Positions 36,266 through 44,916 of a stretch of DNA of 64,000 bases are shown here, in pieces. A program made the translations under genes and the position numbers. This DNA comes from Bacteroidota bacterium. GTDB lineage: Bacteria > Bacteroidota > Bacteroidia > Flavobacteriales > Flavobacteriaceae. The notes below the pieces were generated by a model. That model was given only the letters and a program-made list of their open reading frames with translations. It had not been told where the DNA came from and did not search any database. Position 1 is the stretch's first letter; every line of letters begins with the position of its first letter. The DNA is taken from positions 62,001 to 126,000 of the forward strand of contig JAFDZC010000004.1 of assembly GCA_018267095.1 (NCBI GenBank), read 5' to 3'.

Positions 36266-36733
36266 ATGGAAAAACATCAGTATAATATATTCTTAAAATG
36301 GGATAGTGATAGAAAAGGACATCTTTCATCTCCCGAATTACCAACGGTAATTGAAGTTGCAACACCTCCGGAATTTGAAAAAGGGATACCAAATATTTGG
36401 TCACCCGAGCATTTATTTACAGCTTCAGTGGTGAGTTGTTTCATGACCACATTTTTGGCAATTTCAGAGTATTCTAAATTAGACTTTATTTCGTTTGAAT
36501 GTGGTTCAGAAGGAATTCTTGAAAAAATTGACGGTAAATACTTAATGACTAAAATTATTTTAAAACCAATGTTAACTATAACCCATCAGAGTAAAGTAGA
36601 AAAAGCACAAAAGGTTTTAGAAATGTCAGAGAGAGCTTGCTTGATTTCAAATTCAATTAAGTGTGAAGTTTTCCTAAAACCAACGTCCGATAATTACAAT
36701 CCTATATCGTTAGTTGATTCCAAAGCCAAGTAA
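36266..36733 (+). CDS. OsmC-family protein
   Basis: A 155-residue OsmC/Ohr-type protein. The family motifs are LFTASVVSCFMTTFLAI with its redox cysteine and ERACLISNSIKCEVFL with the second cysteine. Members reduce organic hydroperoxides or related thiol-reactive compounds. It is 64 nt after norF and the last gene in the denitrification block, so it may protect against reactive nitrogen species. The exact substrate is not evident. Confidence 0.85.
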   Translation: MEKHQYNIFLKWDSDRKGHLSSPELPTVIEVATPPEFEKGIPNIWSPEHLFTASVVSCFMTTFLAISEYSKLDFISFECGSEGILEKIDGKYLMTKIILKPMLTITHQSKVEKAQKVLEMSERACLISNSIKCEVFLKPTSDNYNPISLVDSKAK

Positions 36734-37111
36734 AAACTTATTTAATTTATTCTAAAATAACAAGATTTACTCAAATCAATGCCCCATCGACTTAGTCCGT
36801 TTTAACTAAACCAAGACTAATCAACCTTCAGTCAAAAGCAAATAGTAATTATAAATTTTTGCCAACAACACATATATCCGATAACTTAACAAACCTACAA
36901 AACGCCTACCAAAGTTTTTTCCTCTCACACTTTTTGTACCCACCCTCCAACAGCACATTGCCTAAACGGCAATAAGCTGTTTACGCTCGGCAACAAAAAG
37001 CCGTACGTCTGCTCCGCAAGCTCTGCAGCCGACTTGCGCCAGGAACCGGTTGCGGCATCAAAATCTGTATCTAATTGAAATCCCTGCGCCGCAACCTAAA
37101 ACTTCCACAAG

Positions 37112-37203
37112 CTGTGTTACATAATGTTGCATTATAGGCGCTTTAGGTGTCTTTGCTCAAAATAAAATTCTGCGAGCACCTATAATAACACTATGTAAAA
37201 CAG
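37112..37203. repeat. Imperfect 28-30 nt inverted repeat in a gene-poor region
   Basis: The left arm (37112-37141) and right arm (37176-37203) can pair over about 28 positions with a few mismatches and a 2-nt bulge, around a 34-nt loop. The interval 36734-38000 has no confident gene and is richer in G+C than its surroundings. A further 10-bp palindrome, CACTTAAGTG, is at 37706-37715. It may be a mobile-element fold-back structure or a structured recombination site; the sequence alone does not decide. Confidence 0.55.
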
Positions 37204-37217
37204 CCGCTCACAGCTGT

Positions 37218-37640
37218 CTACCAGAATGCAGGCCGTCGCTCCAGGGCAACTTTTCGGATGGATTCCATCGCACCGGCACACCATCCAAAAACCACCCTTC
37301 GCGCCGGCCAATGTTTTCGCATCAACAGTCGGTCTAAATTGAAACTATCTCCTCCGCACAATGTTTTTATCTGAGCAACTTTGTCAGATCCGTAAGAACA
37401 ACCTCTCTTCATAGGTTTTAAAAAAGGTTTTGGAAAGTACCGGTCGGTAGCAAGTGCTGATTCGTATCGCTTTAATGTTACCGTATATCTTTTACCCTTA
37501 TTCTTCCGCACATTAATTGGCAGCACCCGCTGCCTTATAAAACCTGTCAAGAGTGCCGCTATTTTAGCTCCATTAAAAAACATGGCACAACCAACCGCGG
37601 CACACTTGCCCCACGCATCCCAACGCTCTATATCTTTCAA
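37218..37640 (-). CDS. Doubtful open reading frame in the accessory island
   Basis: A 140-residue minus-strand frame, relatively G+C-rich, without a recognisable domain or signal. It contains a basic central part and several cysteines. It lies beside the inverted repeat in an otherwise gene-poor stretch. It may be a shadow of structured non-coding DNA. Confidence 0.2.
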   Translation of the reverse strand: MKDIERWDAWGKCAAVGCAMFFNGAKIAALLTGFIRQRVLPINVRKNKGKRYTVTLKRYESALATDRYFPKPFLKPMKRGCSYGSDKVAQIKTLCGGDSFNLDRLLMRKHWPARRVVFGWCAGAMESIRKVALERRPAFW

Positions 37641-38000
37641 AAAGCCTTTTTAAGCGTTCATGACTCCGGCATTGCGTCAGCCGGAAAGTACTTCCAAACG
37701 CATAGCACTTAAGTGTGCCAGTCCTTTTCGACAGACTGATTTTCCGTGCAACTTCCCATTGAGTTTATTGCCAGCAGTTTTAAAACAAAACGATAAAAAG
37801 AAAGAAAAGGTCAGCTTCGGTTTTTAAAAAATCAAGTTCAAGCCCTTTGGGTTTTCAAAAAAATCTCCACCCGCTAGGGGTCGTATTTATTTTGAAAAAA
37901 CTTGCTTTTTAAAAAAACCTACGCTGAGTCTGAAGGCTTTCTTTTTCTCTTTTTTCTTTTAAAAATGTGTACTGTTTCGCCACTCAAAAAAATTAAAGCC

Positions 38001-38423
38001 ATGCAAAATCTGATGATTAAATCCCACAAACCAAACAAAATGTATTTAGGTAACTACATTTTCATTCTCAATAAAGGCCTCAACAGCGGAAAACCAATGC
38101 ACGAGCCATGCCCGAACTGTTTTGTACTTATTTTCCAAACTGCCGAAGAAAAAGAATCCTACTACTGGCTGTCGTATAGCCTCTGGAAAGCCAAGTTTTG
38201 GCATTTACATCTTGTCGGCTCGGTCATTCCTTTTCTGCGCATCTGCGATTTCAAGAAAGAATTCGATGCCAAAACCCGAGCAATGATGCAGCAACAAGAT
38301 GAGCACATAAAAAGCGTAAAAGCGTTGCAATTGCTCGAACAAAAGGAAGCTCAGTTCCATAAGAATTTGGCGCTTATCAATGATATGAAACGTGCAATTC
38401 TGCATCGGTACATCTACAAATAA
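38001..38423 (+). CDS. Accessory-element hypothetical protein
   Basis: A 140-residue protein starting at ATG 38001. It has no signal peptide. HEPCPNCFVLIF and EEKESYYWLSYSLWKAKFWH in the first half are followed by a helical, glutamine/lysine-rich C-terminal half. I do not recognise a characterised function. It is the first of five same-strand genes ending with PcfK/PcfJ-type proteins, a typical group in Bacteroidetes conjugative elements and plasmids. A longer start at 37902 is possible but adds an unrelated hydrophobic stretch. Confidence 0.65.
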   Translation: MQNLMIKSHKPNKMYLGNYIFILNKGLNSGKPMHEPCPNCFVLIFQTAEEKESYYWLSYSLWKAKFWHLHLVGSVIPFLRICDFKKEFDAKTRAMMQQQDEHIKSVKALQLLEQKEAQFHKNLALINDMKRAILHRYIYK

Positions 38424-38442
38424 CAATCTAAAATCATTAGCC

Positions 38443-38622
38443 ATGACACTATTTATTCTATACCAAACAGACTATCTGAAAACAAAATCATCAAGAGTTT
38501 TTTTCGGCGTCTTTGACAGTCGCGCAAAAGCACAAGACTGCGCCAAATACAATCAGTTAGAATTAAGCAATTCCAAAATCGTAATCGAAGAAGTTACACT
38601 CAATCAATGCTCAAAACCTTAA
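38443..38622 (+). CDS. Small accessory-element protein
   Basis: A 59-residue protein from ATG 38443 (MTLFILYQTDYLKTKSSRVF). It follows the previous gene by 19 nt and precedes the next by 13 nt, on the same strand. The sequence looks like a small alpha/beta domain (FFGVFDSRAKAQDCAK). No known function. Support comes from operon-like spacing with the PcfK/PcfJ-type genes. Confidence 0.55.
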   Translation: MTLFILYQTDYLKTKSSRVFFGVFDSRAKAQDCAKYNQLELSNSKIVIEEVTLNQCSKP

Positions 38623-38635
38623 AAATCTATACGCC

Positions 38636-39319
38636 ATGAAAAATTTAGCAAAACTTCTAACTGCACAGCAATGCGCTGACAAAAAAAGACGGTTACAATT
38701 GATTAAAAAAGTCAACAGCCTCAATACAAGTGAGCTCGATTGGGCATTACGTTCGCTACTGTCAAAATCCAAGAAAAACTACATTTTCAATCGTATGTCA
38801 AATCTTAAAACCTATCTCATTGACCGATTGGAAATAGAAAGTAATAACCAATTAGAGAATTCCCTATCAAAGCTAAACTTCAGTGAAAATTTATTGCCAA
38901 TTACCGAAATCATTATAACTGTCGAATACAAAAAATCGAAAAAGTGGGGAAGTAACCCAACCGCCGAAACCTATGTAAACGGAATAGGATTTTTGACAAG
39001 CGGTTCAATCAGTGGGTGTGGTTACGATAAGCAAAGTACTGCGGTCGCTATGGTTCTAAACCAAATCCCGCAATTCATGCAATCAATGTATGTGTTGAAA
39101 AGTAAGAACGTCAGAATTCGAAATCACGAGCTATTCGGTTACGGGTCCGGTTATGGCATACTACCAGAATTTGAGGGCGGTGTTGGTGTTTCCTGCTATG
39201 ATAAGATATTTAATGCTATAGGCTATCGATTTAGTACGGTAATATACGGTAAGAGTTTTACTGTGTTTTCAGTAAAGAAAATGGAAAATCAAACACAGAA
39301 GCAAAAATCACATAAGTAA
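38636..39319 (+). CDS. Accessory-element hypothetical protein
   Basis: A 227-residue soluble protein. The N-terminal ~90 residues are basic and helical; the rest is alpha/beta with glycine-rich turns (NGIGFLTSGSISGCGYDKQST, GYGSGYGILPEFEGGVGVS). No recognised family. It lies directly before the PcfK-like gene, with 5 nt between, in the same transcription unit. Confidence 0.65.
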   Translation: MKNLAKLLTAQQCADKKRRLQLIKKVNSLNTSELDWALRSLLSKSKKNYIFNRMSNLKTYLIDRLEIESNNQLENSLSKLNFSENLLPITEIIITVEYKKSKKWGSNPTAETYVNGIGFLTSGSISGCGYDKQSTAVAMVLNQIPQFMQSMYVLKSKNVRIRNHELFGYGSGYGILPEFEGGVGVSCYDKIFNAIGYRFSTVIYGKSFTVFSVKKMENQTQKQKSHK

Positions 39320-39324
39320 ACGCC

Positions 39325-39672
39325 ATGATAACAACCGACCCATTCAAAGAAGCCATTGCAAATTATCTGCGCGAACTCGCCCACAGCGATAAACAATTCG
39401 CAAATACGCTCAACAAGCCAAACAAAAACATCCACGACTGCGGCACATACATCCTCAACGAAGTAAAGAAAAGTGGACGCCAAGGCTTCGACGATGACGA
39501 AATCTACAAAATGGCCATTCATTACTATGACCAGGACAGCATTGAAATTGGCGTGCCGATTTCGGCACGTGTGGTGGTAAACCATGCACTTGCTACGCCT
39601 GCCCCAAAATCCATCACACCAGTTAAATCATCTACAAAAACAGTAAACCTCAACCAAACTTCATTATTTTAA
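39325..39672 (+). CDS. PcfK-like protein
   Basis: A 115-residue protein with the PcfK-like family pattern: FKEAIANYLRELAHSDKQFA, NKNIHDCGTYILNEVKKSG, DDDEIYKMAIHYYDQDSIEIG and VVVNHA. The family occurs with PcfJ in conjugative plasmids and integrative elements. No biochemical function is established. It precedes pcfJ by 10 nt. Confidence 0.82.
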   Translation: MITTDPFKEAIANYLRELAHSDKQFANTLNKPNKNIHDCGTYILNEVKKSGRQGFDDDEIYKMAIHYYDQDSIEIGVPISARVVVNHALATPAPKSITPVKSSTKTVNLNQTSLF

Positions 39673-39682
39673 AATACCCGCC

Positions 39683-40966
39683 ATGAAACCAAGAACAGCG
39701 ACAGAAATCAGCATTGTTGAATCAAGCAATGCTTTACCCGCCATTACAAAAAGCCAATATCAATACGGATTTGCAAAATGCTTTGGTAAATATGCCGTAC
39801 AATCCCGAAAAACCTTGTTTTGCCTCGAATGTGGGCATACTTGGAGATTGCAAGATACTAAGGAAATCAAAAAAGTGAAATGCGATAATTGTGCTAAAAC
39901 GGTAACCATAACCAATCAATACAACAAAGGCCTGCAGGAAACCGATTATTTCCAAATCATCACTACATCCGGAAACTTTCAGGTAATCAGAACGATTTGC
40001 GTAAAAAAGACCATGAAGAAGAATTGTAAGCCGTCCTACTTCGGGCACGAAGTGATGCAGATTTTCATTGATGAACATGGGAAAGCCCGGACAATGGCAA
40101 AAAATGTCATGGCAATGTCTCGCTATTTCGACCAATGGATTGTCAGCAGTGAGCTAACATTAAAACACAACGACAGAAATCGGTTTTATCTTCGGGGCGT
40201 TATCCATCCAAACAAGAAAGTTTTGCCCATCATCAAAAGGAACGGCTTTAACGGAAGCTGCTATGGAATTCCCCCACAGCAATTGTTTTGCGAAATCCTA
40301 ACCGATAACATCGCTGAAACGCTGTTAAAGACAAATCAATACAGCCTGCTGTATTTTCATATCAGGGATACAAAGTTAACTGCGTCTAGCGGTCATTGGA
40401 ACGCCTTAAAAATCTGTATCCGAAATTCTTATCAGATAAAAGATGCAAAACTTTGGATTGATTATATTGATTTGCTCGAACATTTTGGTAAGGATTTGAG
40501 AAACCCAAAATTTGTCTGTCCAATAGATTTAGGAGCAGTACACAATCAGCTAATGGCCAAAAAGCAAGACCAAACGATTAAAAGCACATTTGAAGAAAAG
40601 AAAAAGCAAATTGCCAAAAACCAAAAGCGGTATTTCAAAACCAAAAAGCACTTCTTCGGGTTGGTTTTTTCAAATGCGCACATTTCTGTACACGTAATTG
40701 AGACAGTAAAAGAGTTTCTCGAAGAGGGCTGTATCCACAAGCATTGTGTCTTTACCAATGAATATTACAAAAAAGACAATTCCTTAATTCTGTCAGCGAA
40801 AGTAAAAGGGGTTCATATCGAAACCGTACAAGTCTCATTAGAAAATTTTGAGATACTTCAATCACGTGGCAGGGGCAATAAGCCAACAAAATACCATAAT
40901 GACATTATCGACTTAGTCAGCAGAAATATGCACCAAATTGGGGCTAGGATGAATCAAGCATCCTAA
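39683..40966 (+). CDS. PcfJ-like protein
   Basis: A 427-residue PcfJ-family protein with a zinc-ribbon-like set of cysteines near the N-terminus (Cys47, Cys50, Cys67, Cys70). The C-terminal part has basic helices and VHVIETVKEFLEEG, HCVFTNEYY and ILSAKVKGVHIETVQVSL. PcfJ proteins are markers of Bacteroidetes and Gram-positive conjugative elements, with unknown activity. It ends the five-gene unit. Confidence 0.85.
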   Translation: MKPRTATEISIVESSNALPAITKSQYQYGFAKCFGKYAVQSRKTLFCLECGHTWRLQDTKEIKKVKCDNCAKTVTITNQYNKGLQETDYFQIITTSGNFQVIRTICVKKTMKKNCKPSYFGHEVMQIFIDEHGKARTMAKNVMAMSRYFDQWIVSSELTLKHNDRNRFYLRGVIHPNKKVLPIIKRNGFNGSCYGIPPQQLFCEILTDNIAETLLKTNQYSLLYFHIRDTKLTASSGHWNALKICIRNSYQIKDAKLWIDYIDLLEHFGKDLRNPKFVCPIDLGAVHNQLMAKKQDQTIKSTFEEKKKQIAKNQKRYFKTKKHFFGLVFSNAHISVHVIETVKEFLEEGCIHKHCVFTNEYYKKDNSLILSAKVKGVHIETVQVSLENFEILQSRGRGNKPTKYHNDIIDLVSRNMHQIGARMNQAS

Positions 40967-40973
40967 AAACAGA

Positions 40974-41005
40974 AAAGCCTGATCTTCACAGACCAGGCTT
41001 TACGT
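40974..41005. terminator. Hairpin terminator between convergent genes
   Basis: AAAGCCTG (40974-40981) pairs with CAGGCTTT (40994-41001) around a 12-nt loop. It lies just after the PcfJ-like stop and before the end of the minus-strand gene at 41023, so it may terminate transcription from both directions. Confidence 0.65.
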
Positions 41006-41022
41006 TTTCACTTTGCCGACGC

Positions 41023-41214
41023 TTATTTCCTTTTGGATTTCGTCAACCATTTCAGCAATAAGGTAACGACAAAGCTTGAAGCCGCCCCAATGATTGCCAA
41101 CAATATGGTTTTGACAATATCCTCCGAAAGAATGTTGGGCATGACACTGAGCAAAGTTCCGGTGGCGGTTCCGGTTTTTACAGAAAAATCGCTATTCAGT
41201 TGAATAACATTCAT
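41023..41214 (-). CDS. Small single-span membrane protein
   Basis: A 63-residue protein with one hydrophobic segment (ILLAIIGAASSFVVTLLLKWL) and a basic C-terminus. No signal peptide and no recognised family. The gene follows the lipoprotein gene with a 10-nt gap on the minus strand, so the two are probably co-transcribed. Function unknown. Confidence 0.6.
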   Translation of the reverse strand: MNVIQLNSDFSVKTGTATGTLLSVMPNILSEDIVKTILLAIIGAASSFVVTLLLKWLTKSKRK

Positions 41215-41224
41215 AACCTAAAAT

Positions 41225-41914
41225 TTAGATTACAAAGGATCTAGGTGCGGGTTGACCATTCGCTCCACCCCCAATCTCTGAAGAAGAAAAAATTAATTTT
41301 GGTTCCGTCAATTGAGTGCTAAGAACTTCCAAAGAGGCCTTACCCGCAGAAAATTCAACCACTTTTGCTCTGGGTGGAAACTGCCCATTACCCCCTATCG
41401 ACATTCGTTCGGCCATAAACGGTCGCGGAGCACCACCCCCACCAATGTCATGCAGTCCATTGGGTGCAGTTTGCGCAATATCTTGATTAGTGTTTACAAA
41501 CAGTATGCTCTCAAGTAAACTCTGATTGAGCATTTCATTTACAATCTGCGGTTCAAAAAAACTGCCCATTTTGATAGGATGGTCCAAATATCGGCGTTCC
41601 TGTCCCCCTCCTACGCCAATGTCTCGGGTCGATACAGAGGGAATCGGGACATTCACACCATCAAAACACGGTTGAGAATGCTCCAAAAATGTTTCTTGAG
41701 CGGCATTCATCGAGTTATTTATGACTTGGCCTGCAGGCACCAAGAATTCCTCACAGCAAGGTTGCAAAACACACTGTACCTCTTCAGATTTTGGTTCACT
41801 AGAAGCACTATTACAAGAACCCAAGAAAAATAGAGTCAAAAGCCCCAGTAAAGACAAGGTCGATTTTTTAAAAACCGATAAAATTGAGCTCGAAGCTCGA
41901 TTGATTGTTTTCAT
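41225..41914 (-). CDS. Lipoprotein with a repeated glycine-rich IGGG/PR motif
   Basis: A 229-residue lipoprotein (lipobox LGSC). A cysteine-rich stretch (QCVLQPCCEEF) follows, then four related short segments: DIGVGGGQERRYL, DIGGGGAPRPFMAE, SIGGNGQFPPRAK and EIGGGANGQPAPRSF. The last lies at the C-terminus. I do not recognise this family. It lies downstream of the 252-residue gene at 42012-42770, separated by a terminator, and upstream of the small membrane protein. It belongs to the accessory island. Confidence 0.65.
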   Translation of the reverse strand: MKTINRASSSILSVFKKSTLSLLGLLTLFFLGSCNSASSEPKSEEVQCVLQPCCEEFLVPAGQVINNSMNAAQETFLEHSQPCFDGVNVPIPSVSTRDIGVGGGQERRYLDHPIKMGSFFEPQIVNEMLNQSLLESILFVNTNQDIAQTAPNGLHDIGGGGAPRPFMAERMSIGGNGQFPPRAKVVEFSAGKASLEVLSTQLTEPKLIFSSSEIGGGANGQPAPRSFVI

Positions 41915-41963
41915 AATGATTAATGATTTAAAATTGATTGATGATTAAAACTTTGTTCTAAAA

Positions 41964-42001
41964 AGTCTCCCGTCCGGCTGATTAGACCATCGGGGAGCCT
42001 T
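41964..42001 (-). terminator. Terminator of the 252-residue gene
   Basis: An imperfect stem (AAGGCTCCCCG with CGGGAGACTT, read on the minus strand) precedes a T tract. It sits just after the stop of the gene at 42012-42770 and upstream of the lipoprotein gene. Confidence 0.6.
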
Positions 42002-42011
42002 GTGTCAGCCA

Positions 42012-42770
42012 TTAAAGTCCGCTGACCTGGACAAGTGCCAATGGGTTAAAGGCACCGTTTTTGAGCGAATACATCTGCCCGTTTACTTCCTGATAGAACT
42101 CGATACCGAGAGCCAAAAACAAAGGTTTCGTGCTGGCCGCCGTCACCACATTGGTCTGCGCCACCGCAACTGAAGGTGCTGCATCCCAAGGCAAAATTGC
42201 CGTTGCCGAATCCGAAACCACAAACACTTCATTCTCAAAATCAATTTCCGCTCCCGCAGAAATAATCTTGTAGTGTGTAGTACCCGAAGGCGCAACAATC
42301 ATATTGGCCGGAATAAAAGATGGGATATCCACAGTCATTTCACCGCTAACACGATCAATCGCTGCTGTGTAAGGTGCAAACAAACTTGTACCCAACTTAC
42401 CACGGATGTTAAACTCAAATCCCGCAAGCAATTCAGCTTCGCCATCAATGACGTTGCGCAAGCCACGTTCATTGACCGCATCAGCTTGGATGACCAAAAT
42501 CATTTGGCGCGTCAATCGACTTGCCATCCTTGGGTCTGCTGAATTAATCAGTACAGCGCGCAGGGCAGTTCGAAGCATCTTACCTGCTCGTCCGGCACGT
42601 CCAAACTCGGCCCCATTCTCACGAGTCCGCTGAAATGCCGGGTCGCTCATAATCCTGCTTTTCTCAATTCCTCCTTTCTCTCGGGCCAGGTGCCCGTCTA
42701 GTGAAGTCTTGTAAAAAGTAATACCACCAATGGTACCTTTGAGCTTAATTATGCCTTTCTGTCTTGCCAT
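42012..42770 (-). CDS. Bacteroidetes hypothetical protein with basic N-terminus
   Basis: A 252-residue soluble protein beginning MARQKGIIKLKGTIGGITFY. Residues ~1-110 are basic with regularly spaced Gly/Arg (NGAEFGRAGRAGKMLRTALR). The C-terminal half is beta-rich. There is no signal peptide. I do not recognise a named family with known function. It is followed by its own terminator and the IGGG-repeat lipoprotein. Confidence 0.65.
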   Translation of the reverse strand: MARQKGIIKLKGTIGGITFYKTSLDGHLAREKGGIEKSRIMSDPAFQRTRENGAEFGRAGRAGKMLRTALRAVLINSADPRMASRLTRQMILVIQADAVNERGLRNVIDGEAELLAGFEFNIRGKLGTSLFAPYTAAIDRVSGEMTVDIPSFIPANMIVAPSGTTHYKIISAGAEIDFENEVFVVSDSATAILPWDAAPSVAVAQTNVVTAASTKPLFLALGIEFYQEVNGQMYSLKNGAFNPLALVQVSGL

Positions 42771-43033
42771 AATCTTGACTTTTTTTGATTAATAATTCAC
42801 GTTGTTACTCCATCATTTTCAGAATCGTTGCAACTAATTTTTTGAATGATTAAATCAAAGTTTTCAGCAATAGCATGAGATTTCAAAGGGCATGCATCAA
42901 CAACCAACCATAATCGACCATAATCATTGAAATTTATCATCAGTTCAAATCAAAAAATCAATAAATTTGACTTGCATCCGATGCCCTTCATCGGCACAGC
43001 AAAAGCATAGTTAAAGTATAGAACTGTAATATC

Positions 43034-43237
43034 TTGATACCACGCAACGGCAAAGTGTGCATGTATCCAAAAGATGTGCAGCGGGTCATGGGCAAAACAT
43101 ATACACAGGCCAGATTGTATTTAAAGAAGATCAAACAACATCTCAATAAAGAAGATCACCAGCTCATTTCAATTCAGGAATTCTGCAATTATTCTGGATT
43201 ACCAATTGAAGAAGTAACCCGCAGTATCGGAGGATAA
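43034..43237 (+). CDS. Small putative DNA-binding protein of accessory elements
   Basis: A 67-residue protein, basic and helical (YPKDVQRVMGKTYTQARLYLKKIK, then QEFCNYSGLPIEEV), resembling a small helix-turn-helix fold found next to mobile elements in Bacteroidetes. The frame begins at TTG 43034; ATG 43061 (MYPKDV) is an alternative and perhaps better start. It stands alone before a terminator-like hairpin at 43492. Role unknown. Confidence 0.55.
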   Translation: MIPRNGKVCMYPKDVQRVMGKTYTQARLYLKKIKQHLNKEDHQLISIQEFCNYSGLPIEEVTRSIGG

Positions 43238-43491
43238 ACCAAAAGCCTAAAAGTGCTTTAAAACCCAATCCAACTCAACAGAAACTAGTTCATTTTTTAG
43301 TCTATTTATCCAAAAAATCCTTTCTAGCCTGGCTATTTTTTGTACCTTTAGAATATCAAAAGGCAAACCTTTTATGCCAAAGGGGTATAAATCGGGGTAC
43401 TTAATTTGAAGAATTTGTAAAGACCCTTATTTTATTGGGCTCAGGAAGATTGGTTCAAATCTGATCGTGGTCACGAATGAATACTTTAAAG

Positions 43492-43527
43492 AAAAAAAAG
43501 CCCGAGTTTTACTTGAGGCTTTTTTGA
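43492..43527. terminator. Hairpin terminator at the island edge
   Basis: AAAAAGCCCGAG pairs imperfectly with CTTGAGGCTTTTT. On the plus strand a T tract follows. It lies just after a short stretch, GGTTCAAATCTGATC (near 43453-43467), that resembles the T-arm end of a tRNA. This could mark the footprint of an element inserted at a tRNA 3' end. Confidence 0.6.
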
Positions 43528-43558
43528 TTTTAAAGGATTATCAAAGCGGAGCTTTGCA

Positions 43559-43850
43559 GATGGCCGTCAGGCAATCTGATCGTGAAACTATCTATTAAAA
43601 TCTCTTTCTCAATAGTTGTGTTCATATAAAAACAATATTGAAGATGGCCGTCAGGCAAACTGATCTTGAAACTATCAAGTAAAATTTCTTTCTCAATAGT
43701 TATATTTAAACAAAAACAATATTGAAGATGGCCGTCAGGCAATCTGATCGTCAATGTACCGATTAAGATTTCTTTCCCTCGATAATTTCTATATCAAACC
43801 ATTCTTTAAAACCGAAACCTTGAAGATGATGGTCAAACAACTTAAAACTA
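43559..43850. repeat. 84-nt tandem repeat, three good copies and one degenerate
   Basis: Units start at 43559, 43643, 43727 and (degenerate) 43825, each opening GATGGCCGTCAGGCAA or a variant. Copies 1 and 2 are exactly 84 nt and very similar. Eighty-four is a multiple of three, and on the minus strand the copies read as a 28-residue repeat (IRLPDGHLQYCF ... IEKEIL). Stop codons interrupt the fourth copy. No start or larger gene is evident. The rest of 43238-44016 shows no gene. Confidence 0.75.
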
Positions 43851-43988
43851 TTTATTTCATTTTAAGAAATAAAATTCTCAAGCTCAAAACCTATAATTGA
43901 GCTCCAGAAAAAAATCCCTTCTCGTTGTGGATGCATATAAAATGCAAAAATTAACAACCCTTTTTACTTCAGCTATACTATTTTGTTT

Positions 43989-43996
43989 ATTTTTGT
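43989..43996 (+). promoter_or_regulatory. -7-like element before the carotenoid operon
   Basis: TATTTTTG matches the Bacteroidetes -7 motif TAnnTTTG, 21 nt before the start of the CarH-like gene. No good -33 TTG is seen at the usual distance. That is compatible with a weak or regulated promoter. Confidence 0.35.
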
Positions 43997-44016
43997 TTAA
44001 CTTTTTTTAAATAAAG

Positions 44017-44916
44017 ATGAACAATATAAAAACCATATTGAGTATCAAAGACCTGGAGAACCTTTCAGGAATCAAGGCACATACGATACGTATCTGGGAA
44101 AAAAGATACAATTTACTCGAACCTCTCAGAACCGACACCAACATACGAACTTATGACGTATCGGCTTTGACTAAACTTTTGAATGTTACTTTATTGCTCA
44201 ATCACGGTTATAAAATTTCAAAAATTTCGCAACATAATTCAGAACAAATTGCGAACCTAGTCAAAGAAATTACCACCAAAATCAATAGCAACAGTCATGC
44301 AGTTTCGGCTTTTAAGCGATCGATGATGGAGTTTGACCAGTCTCTTTTCTTTAGAACCTATGACGAACTCCTCGCGCAAAAAAGCTTTAGAGAGGTATTT
44401 TACCAAGTATTTATTCCATTGATTGAAGAGATTGGTTTACTTTGGCAAACCAATACAATTTTACCGGCCCACGAACACTTTATTAGCTATCTCATCAAAC
44501 AGAAAATATTAGTTAATACTGCCCAAATACAAACCAACCAACCAACCAAAACCGACACGGTCTTTGTGCTTTATTTGCCCATGCATGAAATCCACGAATT
44601 AGGGATTATGTATTTAAACTACGAGATTTTGTCACTGGGATATCAATCCATCTTCCTTGGAGAAAGTTTGCCTGTTGAGAATTTAAAAGAGTTCACTCAA
44701 ATATTTGAACACGTAACCTTCTTGTCTTATTTTACGGTTGAACCTAATCCGGACGAACTTGACGATTACATGACCAATATTGGCAACAACATTTTAACGC
44801 CCAATTCAAGTTTTTGGGTAACCGGAAGATTGGCGTCAAAAATTAACCCGAATCATCACAACCAGCAAATAAAAGTTTTCAGCAGCATTGCCGAAATCAT
44901 CAACGAAATTTCATGA
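44017..44916 (+). CDS. CarH-like MerR regulator with B12-binding domain
   Basis: A 299-residue protein. The N-terminal MerR helix-turn-helix (ISIKDLENLSGIKAHTIRIWEKRY) is followed by a helical bundle and a B12-binding Rossmann domain. The CarH motif W-x9-E-H is exact (Trp143, Glu153, His154). E-I-H-E-L-G (His193) matches the E/DxHxxG motif whose histidine ligates cobalt. CarH proteins bind adenosylcobalamin in the dark and repress carotenoid genes; light destroys the complex. It overlaps crtI by 4 nt (ATGA), so it probably controls its own operon. Confidence 0.87.
   Translation: MNNIKTILSIKDLENLSGIKAHTIRIWEKRYNLLEPLRTDTNIRTYDVSALTKLLNVTLLLNHGYKISKISQHNSEQIANLVKEITTKINSNSHAVSAFKRSMMEFDQSLFFRTYDELLAQKSFREVFYQVFIPLIEEIGLLWQTNTILPAHEHFISYLIKQKILVNTAQIQTNQPTKTDTVFVLYLPMHEIHELGIMYLNYEILSLGYQSIFLGESLPVENLKEFTQIFEHVTFLSYFTVEPNPDELDDYMTNIGNNILTPNSSFWVTGRLASKINPNHHNQQIKVFSSIAEIINEIS

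Noticed and set aside
43395-43475. tRNA gene
   Set aside because: GGTTCAAATC looks like a T-arm, but no matching acceptor 5' strand, D-arm or anticodon arm is found upstream. At most it is a tRNA 3' fragment.
43559-43850. CRISPR array
   Set aside because: The repeated unit is 84 nt with similarity along its whole length, so there is no short repeat with unique spacers, and no cas genes are present.
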